Below, in pieces: positions 51,610 to 60,615 of a DNA stretch of 64,000 nt; the stretch's first letter is position 1; each line of letters begins with the position of its first letter. The notes under the pieces are model-generated. The model searched no databases. It had not been told where the DNA came from and saw only the letters and a program-made list of their open reading frames with translations. The position numbers and the translations under genes are program-made. This stretch comes from JBFLYZ01 sp040756415 (GTDB lineage Bacteria; Bacteroidota; Bacteroidia; JADZBD01). The stretch is taken from the NCBI GenBank assembly GCA_040756415.1, contig JBFLYZ010000001.1:1-64000 (forward strand), given 5' to 3'.

Positions 51610-51748
51610 CAGTCCTTTTTTCAGCCTCCCTGGCCCACCTGCCGTACAGGCCGGTTCAGCTAAGGAAGCTTGTTGAAAATCAGGAAGTTCGCCAACAGGC
51701 AGGCGGACATGTCAAACCCTCGCAGCGGCCTGATGCGATACAAACTTA

Positions 51749-51764
51749 CCTGCCCTCGGGCAGG
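51749..51764 (+). promoter_or_regulatory. Hairpin in the rpsA leader near the start codon
   Basis: CCTGCC pairs with GGCAGG around a CTCG loop, ending 11 bases before ATG 51776. Further CCTGCC and GGCAGG copies upstream (about 51639 and 51700) could form alternative pairings. A translational control element is possible. Confidence 0.4.
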
Positions 51765-51775
51765 AACATTAACAA

Positions 51776-53614
51776 ATGTCAGAAACAAAAGAAGCCGTTC
51801 CTGTGGCTAATCCCATCGAGAACTTCGACTGGAACTCCATCGGCAAAAAACAGGAGAACTACTCAGCCGAAGAGAAAGCAAAATTAGAAGAGCTTTACGG
51901 TAACACCCTCAAGACCATCAGCAATAACGAGGTGGTGGAAGGGACCATCGTAAGCATGAACAACCGCGAGGTGGTGGTGAACATCGGCTTCAAGTCCGAT
52001 GGCATCGTGCCCCTCTCCGAATTCCGCTATAACCCCGACCTGAAGGTGGGCGACAAGGTGGAAGTGTACATCGAGAGCCAGGAAGATGCCAACGGGCAGC
52101 TTATCCTTTCGCACAAGAAGGCCCGCGCCACCAAGGCATGGGACCGCGTGAAGGAGGCCCTGGAAAAAGACGAGATCATCAAGGGACAGGTAAAGTGCCG
52201 CACCAAGGGCGGTCTTATCGTGGACGTATTCGGTATCGAATCCTTCCTGCCCGGCTCGCAGATCGATGTGAAGCCCATTCGCGACTACGATATTTACGTA
52301 GGCAAGATCATGGAGTTCAAAGTGGTGAAGATCAACGAAGAGTTCAAGAACGTAGTCGTATCGCATAAGGCGCTGATCGAGGCCGAGCTCGAGGAGCAGA
52401 AGAAGGCCATCATCGGCAAGCTCGAAAAAGGACAGGTGCTGGAAGGCACGGTCAAGAACATCACCTCGTACGGTGTATTCATCGACCTGGGCGGTGTTGA
52501 CGGGCTGGTGCACATCACCGACCTGAGCTGGGGCCGCATCAACCACCCCGAAGAGATCGTTAAGCTGGACGAGAAGATCAACGTGGTGATCCTCGACTTC
52601 GACAACGAGAAGAAGCGTATCGCCCTCGGCCTGAAGCAGCTCACCCCGCATCCCTGGGATAAGCTGAACCCGGACCTGAAGGTGGGCGACAAGATCAAAG
52701 GTAAAGTGGTGGTGATTGCCGATTATGGTGCATTCATCGAGATCGCTCCGGGCATAGAAGGACTGGTTCACGTGAGCGAAATGAGCTGGAGCCAGCACCT
52801 GCGCTCGGCACAGGACTTTTTGAAAGTGGGCGAAGAGATCGAGGCCGTGGTATTGACCCTCGACCGCGAGGAGCGCAAAATGTCGCTCGGCATCAAGCAG
52901 CTCAAGCCCGATCCCTGGATGAACATCCTGGAAAAATACCCTAAAGGCAGCAAGCATACCGGTACCGTGCGCAACTTCACCAACTTCGGCATCTTCGTTG
53001 AGCTGGAAGAAGGCATTGACGGACTGGTGCATATCTCCGACCTGAGCTGGAGCAAGAAGATCAAGCACCCCAGCGAGTTCACGAAGGTGGGCGAAAAAAT
53101 GGAAGTGGTGGTGCTCGAAGTGGACGTGGACAACCGCAGGCTGAGCCTGGGCCACAAGCAGCTCGAGGATAATCCCTGGGATGTGTTCGAGACCATCTTC
53201 AAGGTCGATACCGTTCATGACGGCACCGTGGTGAACATCATCGACAAGGGCGCCATCGTGGCCCTGCAGTACGGTGTGGAAGGCTTCTGCCCCAACCGCC
53301 ACATGCAGAAGGCTGACGGCACTACGCCCAAGATGGATGAGAAACTGCCCTTCAAGATCATCGAGTTCAACAAGGACCAGAAGAAGATCATCCTTTCGCA
53401 CGCACGCCTGCATGAGGAGGTAAGCGAAAAGGAAAAAGCGAAGGAGCGCGATGAGCGCAAGCAGGAGCGCAACGATACCAAGAAAGCCGTTAAGAAGCTG
53501 AAAGAAAGCAACGAAAAGGCTACCCTTGGTGACATCAGCGCGCTTTCTAACCTGAAGACCTCGCTCGAGGAGACCGAGAAGGGTCCTAAGAAAGAAGACG
53601 AGAACAAGGCATAA
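51776..53614 (+). CDS. rpsA: 30S ribosomal protein S1
   Basis: 612 residues with six S1 RNA-binding repeats, visible as VEGTIVSMNNREVVVNIGF, GQVKCRTKGGLIVDVFGI, LEGTVKNITSYGVFIDLGG and three further copies, then a charged Lys/Glu tail. S1 recruits mRNA to the 30S subunit, which matters particularly where Shine-Dalgarno sequences are rare. It has a 229-base upstream gap with a candidate leader structure and a strong terminator. Confidence 0.96.
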   Translation: MSETKEAVPVANPIENFDWNSIGKKQENYSAEEKAKLEELYGNTLKTISNNEVVEGTIVSMNNREVVVNIGFKSDGIVPLSEFRYNPDLKVGDKVEVYIESQEDANGQLILSHKKARATKAWDRVKEALEKDEIIKGQVKCRTKGGLIVDVFGIESFLPGSQIDVKPIRDYDIYVGKIMEFKVVKINEEFKNVVVSHKALIEAELEEQKKAIIGKLEKGQVLEGTVKNITSYGVFIDLGGVDGLVHITDLSWGRINHPEEIVKLDEKINVVILDFDNEKKRIALGLKQLTPHPWDKLNPDLKVGDKIKGKVVVIADYGAFIEIAPGIEGLVHVSEMSWSQHLRSAQDFLKVGEEIEAVVLTLDREERKMSLGIKQLKPDPWMNILEKYPKGSKHTGTVRNFTNFGIFVELEEGIDGLVHISDLSWSKKIKHPSEFTKVGEKMEVVVLEVDVDNRRLSLGHKQLEDNPWDVFETIFKVDTVHDGTVVNIIDKGAIVALQYGVEGFCPNRHMQKADGTTPKMDEKLPFKIIEFNKDQKKIILSHARLHEEVSEKEKAKERDERKQERNDTKKAVKKLKESNEKATLGDISALSNLKTSLEETEKGPKKEDENKA

Positions 53615-53632
53615 GCCTTGCCCGATCCATAG

Positions 53633-53658
53633 AACGTCCCGCTTGATTGCGGGACGTT
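53633..53658 (+). terminator. Rho-independent terminator of rpsA
   Basis: AACGTCCCGC, loop TTGATT, GCGGGACGTT: a perfect ten-pair stem followed by TTTATTTTAT. Confidence 0.92.
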
Positions 53659-53686
53659 TTTATTTTATCATCCTGCAAACCTGATT

Positions 53687-54889
53687 ATGCAAAAAGAATA
53701 TCCAAAAGTGATTGTCGGCTCCGGAAAGGACGAAAGCCTGCGCAGGTTCCATCCCTGGGTGTTCTCGGGCGCGATCAAAAAGATAAAGAACGCGGCAGGA
53801 AAAGAAGACGAGCCCGAAGAGGGCGATATTGTTGAGGTGTTCAGCAACAAAGACGAATACCTCGGAACCGGGCACTACCAGAAAGGCTCCATTGCCGTGC
53901 GTATCTTTTCCTTTGAAAAAAGCGAGCCGGGCAAGGACTTCTGGAGGGGAAAGCTGCAGAAAGCCTATGAGTACCGCAGGCAGTTGGGACTGACCGATAA
54001 TACCGGGACCAATGTTTACCGCCTGGTCTTTGCCGAAGGCGATGGTCTTCCCGGCCTCATCATCGACTGGTACAACGGCACTGCGGTGATACAAACCCAT
54101 TCCATAGGCATGCACCTGATGAAGGCGGAGATCACCTTGGCCCTGCAGGAGATCTATGGCGACAGGCTGAAGGCGGTGTATGATAAAAGCGAAGAAACAT
54201 TGCCGAAGCTCGCCAGCGTGAAAGCGGTGAACGGATATCTTTTCGGGAGCGCGGGCTCCAGCGAGGTAACGGAGAACGGCTGCCGCTTCCACATCGACTG
54301 GGAAGGCGGGCAGAAGACCGGCTTTTTCATCGACCAGCGCGAGAACAGAAAGCTGCTTGCCGATTTCTGCAAGGGCAGGAACGTGCTGAACACCTTTTGC
54401 TATACGGGCGGCTTTTCGGTTTACGCGGCCAAAGCGGGAGCCGCGCTGGTCCACTCGGTGGACTCCTCGAAAAAAGCCATTGAGCTTACGGACAGGAACA
54501 TGGCCCTCAACGGCATTGCCGCGCATGAAAGCTTTGCCGAGGATGCTTTTGACTTTCTTGACAGGAACAGGAACCAGTACGATGTGATCGTGCTCGACCC
54601 GCCCGCCTTTGCCAAGCACCGAGATGCCAAACACCACGCGGTGATGGGCTATAAGCGGCTGAACGCGGAGGCTATCAAACAGATACGCCCGGGCGGCATG
54701 CTGTTCACCTTCTCCTGCTCGCAGGTGGTGGATAAGCGCCTTTTCGAAAGCACCATAATGGCGGCCGCCATTATCGCGAAGCGGAACGTGCGCGTGATGT
54801 ACCACCTCTCACAGCCGCCCGATCACCCGGTAAATATTTTTCATCCCGAGGGGGAATACCTCAAAGGACTGGCAGTGCACGTAGAGTAG
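53687..54889 (+). CDS. Class I rRNA cytosine-5 methyltransferase, RlmI-like
   Basis: 400 residues: an N-terminal PUA domain (RRFHPWVFSGAIKKI, GDIVEVFSNKDEYLG) and a SAM methyltransferase domain with GFFIDQRENR, NTFCYTGGFSVYAAKAGA and VLDPPAFAK. RlmI methylates C1962 of 23S rRNA in E. coli. The architecture supports the family; the exact base is inferred. Confidence 0.88.
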   Translation: MQKEYPKVIVGSGKDESLRRFHPWVFSGAIKKIKNAAGKEDEPEEGDIVEVFSNKDEYLGTGHYQKGSIAVRIFSFEKSEPGKDFWRGKLQKAYEYRRQLGLTDNTGTNVYRLVFAEGDGLPGLIIDWYNGTAVIQTHSIGMHLMKAEITLALQEIYGDRLKAVYDKSEETLPKLASVKAVNGYLFGSAGSSEVTENGCRFHIDWEGGQKTGFFIDQRENRKLLADFCKGRNVLNTFCYTGGFSVYAAKAGAALVHSVDSSKKAIELTDRNMALNGIAAHESFAEDAFDFLDRNRNQYDVIVLDPPAFAKHRDAKHHAVMGYKRLNAEAIKQIRPGGMLFTFSCSQVVDKRLFESTIMAAAIIAKRNVRVMYHLSQPPDHPVNIFHPEGEYLKGLAVHVE

Positions 54890-54955
54890 GCCATATGATT
54901 TCATCTTCTCGGGAAATTATATTATTTTAGGCAAGTCATCGCAACGAACACACTT

Positions 54956-55519
54956 ATGATAGAAACCACCGACCGGGCAACCTTGCTCTTCAACTGGTTT
55001 GAAGAGTGCGAGAAGGAGAACATCATCCTTTCCTTCAAAGGCGACTTCAACCAGGACCTTGTCAACGCCATACTCATGCTGGCCGAGCGCGAACCCGATG
55101 TGCAGAGCGGAGGCACGGTGCCGCGCGCCCGTGTTTTCTCCATCATGGTTGAGTGCATGCAGAACATACGCAAGTACGGGGCCGTAAATGAGGCCGGCAG
55201 CGAGCTCAAGCCCGGCATCATACTGGTTTGCCGCGATAAGAACGGCTACTCCATCAAGACCGGCAACCTCATCGTGAACGCAGAGGTAGGGGCGCTCAAA
55301 GAAAGGCTGGAGAACATAACCAGGCTCAATAAGGACGAGCTGAAGGTGCTGCATAAGAAAGTGCTGAGCGAAACCCAGCTTTCCGAAAAATCGGGGGCCG
55401 GCCTGGGACTGATCAGCATGGCGCGCAAATGTGACGGCTTTTCGTATAAATTCCAGGAGCTGAACGAACGGGTGAACTTCTACTCGCTCGACATCCTGGT
55501 TTCTACCGCCAACAGGTAA
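54956..55519 (+). CDS. SiaB-like protein kinase (DUF6272)
   Basis: 187-residue GHKL-fold protein. The N box is Glu66-Cys-Met-Gln-Asn70 in FSIMVECMQNIRKYG, and a G box SGAGLGL spans 146-152; the DxGxG box is degenerate. In Pseudomonas SiaB is a kinase that phosphorylates SiaC on Thr68 and is opposed by the PP2C phosphatase SiaA. The same three functions are adjacent here: a SiaC-like gene begins 6 bases downstream and a PP2C-type phosphatase 7 bases after that. No exact promoter; TATTTTAG lies near 54,925. Confidence 0.85.
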   Translation: MIETTDRATLLFNWFEECEKENIILSFKGDFNQDLVNAILMLAEREPDVQSGGTVPRARVFSIMVECMQNIRKYGAVNEAGSELKPGIILVCRDKNGYSIKTGNLIVNAEVGALKERLENITRLNKDELKVLHKKVLSETQLSEKSGAGLGLISMARKCDGFSYKFQELNERVNFYSLDILVSTANR

Positions 55520-55524
55520 TTCCC

Positions 55525-55899
55525 ATGGACCCGCTGAGGATAGAGGCCACAGTCGATACGCCTTCCATCATTCTCGATCCGAAAAGCAACCAGTTCGAGA
55601 TATCGGGCAAATCGTACCCGGAGGATACCAAAGAGTTCTACGGGTCGGTGCTGGCATGGATGGACCTGTACGTGGCCAACCCGAACGCAGACACCACCTT
55701 TGTTTTCAAGCTGAAGTATTTCAACTCTTCGTCCTATAAGCCCGTTTTCGATATCATCAGCAAGCTTTCGCTTATCAAGAAAAAGAACAAACAGGTGAAG
55801 GTGGAATGGCATTACAAGAATGGCGACAGCGATATGCTGGAGGCCGGGGAAGAGTTTGCCGACCTGTCAGACGTGGATTTTACTTATCATCCCTTTTAA
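55525..55899 (+). CDS. SiaC-like regulatory phosphoprotein (DUF1987), operon copy
   Basis: 124 residues with all DUF1987 features: TPSIILDPKSNQFEISGKS, PEDTKEFYGSVLAWM, the acceptor motif KYFNSSSYKP and WHYKNGDSDMLEAGEEF. Ser68 aligns with the phosphorylated Thr68 of SiaC, with Ser69 and Ser70 beside it. It lies between the kinase and phosphatase genes and is the most likely native substrate of both. In Pseudomonas unphosphorylated SiaC activates the GGDEF enzyme SiaD; no such partner is encoded here, so its target is unknown. Confidence 0.86.
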   Translation: MDPLRIEATVDTPSIILDPKSNQFEISGKSYPEDTKEFYGSVLAWMDLYVANPNADTTFVFKLKYFNSSSYKPVFDIISKLSLIKKKNKQVKVEWHYKNGDSDMLEAGEEFADLSDVDFTYHPF

Positions 55900-55906
55900 A
55901 ACCGCC

Positions 55907-58900
55907 ATGCGCAGGCTGTTTCTCATACTTCTGTCTTTTCTTTCGGTATCAGGCGGATATACCCAAACACATAATTTTAAGGTCTATTCCATTGACGAAG
56001 GCATACCGCAATCGCAGGTGCATACCATTCACCAGGATAAAAAAGGCTTCCTGTGGTTCGGTACTGACGGGGGCGGGCTTACGCTGTATGACGGCAGGCA
56101 GTTCAAATCCTATACCACCACCGAGGGACTGAGCAACGACCTTGTTTACATGATCGCTGAGGATAAGGACGAAAAGCTGTGGATAGCCACGGCCAAAGGC
56201 CTCAGCATTTTCCAGAACAAAAAATTTCTGCCCCTGCCCGATGCCCTGAAGCCGCTTCAGGAGCTGATGCTGCGCGCAGTTACTATCGATTCGAAAGGCC
56301 GCATTCTTTTCGGCACGAACAAAGGCGCTTTTATTTATGATGGGAAGAGCCTCACTGAAATGGAAGCGCTGAAAGGCAAATTTGTATATGGAATATATGA
56401 AGACCCGCAAGGATGCCTGTGGCTGGGCACGAACGGTTCGGGCGCATATAAGCTAAAAGAAGGCAAAACAGAGCATTATACCACGGAAAGCGGCCTGGGC
56501 AGCAACATTGTCTCCGCTTTCTATTCGAATAAGCAGGGCGGATTGCTGATCGGGACAGAGAGCGGCCTTTACGAGGAGGGAGTGGAAGGCTTCTCCCGAT
56601 TCCCTTTACCCGCTCCCGAAAATTCCAAGCAGAACGTAAGATATATTGCCGAAGATAATGCGGGCAATATCTGGGTCTGCACCTGGGACTGCGGTGTGTA
56701 CAGGATTGATACAGGTACCCGTTCCGCTGTTCGATACGGAAAGAACCAGGGCCTGACCGTGGAAGGCGTTTATTGCTTTCTGCAGGATACCGAGGGCAAT
56801 TGCTGGCTCGGAACGGATGGGGCCGGGGCGGTGATGCTGGGCAAGCAGACCTTTACCTCCCTGCGCGCGCAGAACGGCCTTCCGGATGAAATGGTGCTGA
56901 GCATGTGCCAGACGCGGGACGGAGCATGGTGGCTGGGACATGATAACGGAGCCTCTTATTACGATGGCAAAACCACCACGCTGTTCACCTCCAGGAACGG
57001 GCTGAGCGATGACAAAGTATGGGATATCATGGAGGACAAGGACGGCAACATCTGGATCGCCACCTACGGGCACGGTGTGTTCAGGTATTCCAGCGGAAAA
57101 TTCATTAACCTGAACGAGAAGAGCGGGCTGAGCAGCAATAACGTGCGGGCGGTGTTCCAGGATTCCAAAGGACGCATCTGGATAGGCACGGCTAACGGGC
57201 TCAACCTTTACAACGGAAAGGGCTTCCGGATATTCGGGGTGGCCGAGGGACTGAGCAGCCAGCGTATCCTTGGATTTTACGAAGATAAAAAAGGCGTTCT
57301 GTGGATCGGTACCTCGGCCGGTGGAATTGTGCGCGTGCGCGAGAGCGGAAACGACTTCTCGTTCCAGAGCTTTACCGACAAAGAAGGCCTGGCCGATAAC
57401 GTGGTGCTGTGCATGACCGAGGATTCGGAAGGCAACGTCTGGACGGCCAATTTCGGAGGGATCAGCAAGCTCAACCCGGCTACCGGTGAAATAAAAAAGA
57501 TCACCAAAATGGACGGCCTGGCCTCCAATACCGTTTACGCGCTGGCCTTTGCCGATGAGGCGCACCTGCTCATAGGCACCAACAGCGGCATCGACAAGCT
57601 GGATATAGGGGAATACAACCGGACGGGAAAGGTCTCGCTGAAGCATTTCGGTAAGGAAGAGGGGTTTGCCGGCCTGGAATGCAACACCAATTCAGTATTG
57701 AAAACTGCTGACGGGCGCATCTGGTTCGGAACGGTCAAAGGCGTTTTCATCTACGATCCCGCACAGGACAAACCCAACCCGGTAAAGCCCCTCACCCACC
57801 TGGTCGGCCTGCGCTTGTTCTTCGAGCATTTCGACTTCAGCCTGTTTGCCGACAGCGCAGCGCCTGCCTCCCTCCTGCCCCCTCACTTTACTTTTCCACA
57901 TCACCGGAACCACCTTACGTTCGATTTCGCTGGCCTCAGCTATATGATACCCCAGCATGTACGCTACCAGTACATGCTCGAAGGTTTTGACCAGGACTGG
58001 CTGAGCCCTGTGAGCGAGAACTTTGCCACCTATTCCAATATTCCCCCGGGTCGCTACACCTTCAAGGTCAGATCGTGCAACAATGACGGCATCTGGAGCG
58101 AAACGCCCGCCACGCTGAGCTTTACCGTACTTCCCCCATTCTGGCAGACCTGGTGGTTCAGGACCCTGGTGCTGGCATCGCTGGTCTTTGGCGTGTACCT
58201 TTTCTTCCAGTGGCGCACCCGCAGGCTGCGCGCCAGGCAAAAGTACCTGCAGGAACAGGTTGACCTCAAAACAAAAGAGCTGCGCGAGGAGAAAGAGCTG
58301 GTAGAGGAGCAAAGCAAGATCATCGAGAAGAAGAACCACAGCATCACGTCCAGCATCAAATACGCCAGACGCATACAGGATTCCATCCTGCCCGTGAAGG
58401 AAAAGCTCAATGAGCTCATTCCCGAATCATTCATTTTTTTCAAACCGAAGGATATCGTAAGCGGTGATTTCTACTGGTTCGCCAGACAGAACGGCACCAC
58501 CATGGTGGCTACGGTAGATTGCACCGGGCATGGCGTGCCGGGGGCCTTCATGTCGCTGATCGGCAATAACCTGCTCAACGACCTCGTGAACAACCAGAAG
58601 ATCACCGACCCCAAGGTCATACTCGAGAAAATGCACGCGGGCGTGGTGCAGGCCCTCAAAAAGGAAGAGCAGGAAAGCGGCACGGTTGACGGGATGGACA
58701 TAACGCTCTGCTGCCTTCACCAGAAGGATAGCATACTTGAATTCGCTTCTACCGGGCGGCCGCTGATCCTTATCCGCGGTAATGAGCTGAAAAAATACAA
58801 GGTAGGCCGTCACCCGGTGGGACTGGTGGCTAAAAAAGAGATCAGGTTCGAGAAAGAGACCCTTCAGTTGCAGCCCAACGATACCTTTTACATTTTCACT

Positions 58901-59092
58901 GACGGCTATTGCGACCAGTTCGGGGGGCCGGATGACGACAAATACCTCGACAGCAATTTTGAAAAACTGCTGCTGAAGATTCAGGGCCAGAACATGTACG
59001 AGCAGGCCGGCACGCTCGAGTCAGAGATCGAGAAATGGAAAGGCGAACGTCAGCAACTGGACGATATCCTGGTTATCGGGGTAAAGAACTGA
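55907..59092 (+). CDS. Reg_prop/Y_Y_Y sensor fused to PP2C/SpoIIE phosphatase (SiaA-like role)
   Basis: 1061 residues with a signal peptide (RLFLILLSFLSVSGGYTQ). About 14 Reg_prop repeats (about 30-640, pattern LWIGTxxGL) form periplasmic beta-propellers, followed by a Y_Y_Y domain (about 660-745, YQYMLEGFDQDW), one membrane helix (748-767), a coiled-coil, the linker SSIKYARRIQDSILP, and a PP2C/SpoIIE domain (about 841-1061). Metal-binding Asp residues are present: 854, 871, 999, 1052, 1053. Reg_prop/Y_Y_Y sensors usually feed hybrid histidine kinases; here they control a phosphatase. The predicted job is dephosphorylating the SiaC-like protein in response to an outside ligand. ATG 55907 begins the signal peptide. 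Its end overlaps the convergent transporter gene by 20 bases. Confidence 0.88.
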   Translation: MRRLFLILLSFLSVSGGYTQTHNFKVYSIDEGIPQSQVHTIHQDKKGFLWFGTDGGGLTLYDGRQFKSYTTTEGLSNDLVYMIAEDKDEKLWIATAKGLSIFQNKKFLPLPDALKPLQELMLRAVTIDSKGRILFGTNKGAFIYDGKSLTEMEALKGKFVYGIYEDPQGCLWLGTNGSGAYKLKEGKTEHYTTESGLGSNIVSAFYSNKQGGLLIGTESGLYEEGVEGFSRFPLPAPENSKQNVRYIAEDNAGNIWVCTWDCGVYRIDTGTRSAVRYGKNQGLTVEGVYCFLQDTEGNCWLGTDGAGAVMLGKQTFTSLRAQNGLPDEMVLSMCQTRDGAWWLGHDNGASYYDGKTTTLFTSRNGLSDDKVWDIMEDKDGNIWIATYGHGVFRYSSGKFINLNEKSGLSSNNVRAVFQDSKGRIWIGTANGLNLYNGKGFRIFGVAEGLSSQRILGFYEDKKGVLWIGTSAGGIVRVRESGNDFSFQSFTDKEGLADNVVLCMTEDSEGNVWTANFGGISKLNPATGEIKKITKMDGLASNTVYALAFADEAHLLIGTNSGIDKLDIGEYNRTGKVSLKHFGKEEGFAGLECNTNSVLKTADGRIWFGTVKGVFIYDPAQDKPNPVKPLTHLVGLRLFFEHFDFSLFADSAAPASLLPPHFTFPHHRNHLTFDFAGLSYMIPQHVRYQYMLEGFDQDWLSPVSENFATYSNIPPGRYTFKVRSCNNDGIWSETPATLSFTVLPPFWQTWWFRTLVLASLVFGVYLFFQWRTRRLRARQKYLQEQVDLKTKELREEKELVEEQSKIIEKKNHSITSSIKYARRIQDSILPVKEKLNELIPESFIFFKPKDIVSGDFYWFARQNGTTMVATVDCTGHGVPGAFMSLIGNNLLNDLVNNQKITDPKVILEKMHAGVVQALKKEEQESGTVDGMDITLCCLHQKDSILEFASTGRPLILIRGNELKKYKVGRHPVGLVAKKEIRFEKETLQLQPNDTFYIFTDGYCDQFGGPDDDKYLDSNFEKLLLKIQGQNMYEQAGTLESEIEKWKGERQQLDDILVIGVKN

Positions 59093-60566
59093 CCTGCCAT
59101 CCGGCAAACATCATCGCCAGCGTAATGAGCAGGATGCCGGCAAGGTCAAGGATAAGACCGGCCTTCATCATATCGCTCACCCGCACCCGCTTGCTTCCGT
59201 AAACGATGGTATTGGGCGCGGTGGCCACCGGCAGCATGAAACCAAGTGAAGCGGCCAGGGTAGCGGGCACCAGCAGCATCAGCGGGTGGATCTGCATGTC
59301 TTTCTGCAGGGATATCAGAACCGGTATCATCAACTGTATGCTGGCCACATTGGAAGCGAACTCTGAAATGATCGTAATCACCAGGCACAGTACGATCAAA
59401 AACATGTATATATTCATTGACGACACGAAATGAAGCCGGCCGGCCAGCCACTCGTCAAGGTTCGAAATCTCCACTCCTTTAGCCAGGGCAAAGCCCCCTC
59501 CAAAAAGCAACACAATATCGAAAGGAAGCTTTTGCGCCTCTTTCCACGACATGAGCGCCCTTCCCCGCTCGGTCCGCGATGGGATCAGGAAAAGCAGCAC
59601 GGCCATGAACAGGGCCACGGTGCTGTCATGCAGGAAACCGGCCGGAACAAGCCCCTGCCGCACCAGCACGGTCTCCCATCCCGTAAAAACAAAAGCTCCG
59701 AAATCGATATCGGCCCGGGTGAACCATAACATGGCGGTAAGGGCAAATACAGCGCCCACGGTCTTTTCCTCGAAGCTCATCCGGCCCAGGCGTGCGTACG
59801 CCCCTGAAAAATACAAGCCCGGAACCGAAAAGTCCTTCACCCTGCGGAGGAAAAGCGACCGTAACACGAAATAAGCCGCGGAAAGGAACAACAGCGAAAC
59901 TGGAAAAGCCACCACGAACCAATTGGCGAAATTCATAGGCGTTTCATCCGGGAACTGCTCATGGTACGAACGCGCAAAGATCATATTGGTGGGCGTGCCT
60001 ACCAGCGTACCCATGCCGCCTATGGTGGCCGAATAGGCCAGGCCGATCATCAAAGCGGCCGCAACCTTCTTCCGGTCTTTTTCCTCCAGGTGCTGCTCCA
60101 TCTCGTTAACAATGGCGAACACGGCCGAAAGCAGCATCATCACCGTTGCAGTATTGGATATCCACATGGAAAGAAGGTAGGAGGTGAGCATTACTCCCAG
60201 CAGGATACGCGAGGGCTTTGTGCCCACTACCATGAGTATCTTCAGCGCAATACGCTTGTGCAGTCCCCAGCGCTCGATCGCGAAGGCGAGTATAAACCCC
60301 CCGATAAAAAGAAAGATGATGGAATCCATGTACTGCGAAGCAATGACCCCCGAAGCAGCTATACCCAACAAAGGAAGCAGCACCACCGGCAGCAGCGCGG
60401 TTACCGCCAGGTGAACAGCCTCGGTCAGCCACCATACCGCCATCCAGGCCGCTACGGCAGCCATGCGGGTGACCATGGGGTTGCCGGGAGAAAGATCAGC
60501 AAGAGAAAGTATGGCCAGGAAAAGAAGGGGGCCTGAGATCAGCTTTATGCCTTGGGTGATGTTCAT
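59073..60566 (-). CDS. DASS/SLC13-family sodium-coupled anion symporter
   Basis: 497 residues with about eleven membrane helices. The two family SNT motifs are seen as ISNTATVMMLL and FASNVASIQLM, each in a re-entrant hairpin. Family members import dicarboxylates, citrate or sulfate with sodium; which applies here is not clear. It is transcribed alone, convergent with the phosphatase gene and divergent from the lipoprotein gene at 60616. Confidence 0.88.
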   Translation of the reverse strand: MNITQGIKLISGPLLFLAILSLADLSPGNPMVTRMAAVAAWMAVWWLTEAVHLAVTALLPVVLLPLLGIAASGVIASQYMDSIIFLFIGGFILAFAIERWGLHKRIALKILMVVGTKPSRILLGVMLTSYLLSMWISNTATVMMLLSAVFAIVNEMEQHLEEKDRKKVAAALMIGLAYSATIGGMGTLVGTPTNMIFARSYHEQFPDETPMNFANWFVVAFPVSLLFLSAAYFVLRSLFLRRVKDFSVPGLYFSGAYARLGRMSFEEKTVGAVFALTAMLWFTRADIDFGAFVFTGWETVLVRQGLVPAGFLHDSTVALFMAVLLFLIPSRTERGRALMSWKEAQKLPFDIVLLFGGGFALAKGVEISNLDEWLAGRLHFVSSMNIYMFLIVLCLVITIISEFASNVASIQLMIPVLISLQKDMQIHPLMLLVPATLAASLGFMLPVATAPNTIVYGSKRVRVSDMMKAGLILDLAGILLITLAMMFAGWQVSSLPR

Positions 60567-60591
60567 ACTGTCAGCAAGAAGATAATCTTTC

Positions 60592-60599
60592 TAAATTTG
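60592..60599 (+). promoter_or_regulatory. Candidate -7 element for the lipoprotein-fmt pair
   Basis: TAAATTTG, 16 bases before ATG 60616. No exact -33 element. Confidence 0.4.
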
Positions 60600-60615
60600 A
60601 GCAAACGATCTACGC

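Noticed and set aside
51884..53413. Minus-strand frame of 509 codons inside rpsA
   Set aside because: It lies wholly within a clear ribosomal S1 gene and has a His/Val/Leu composition typical of antisense translation.
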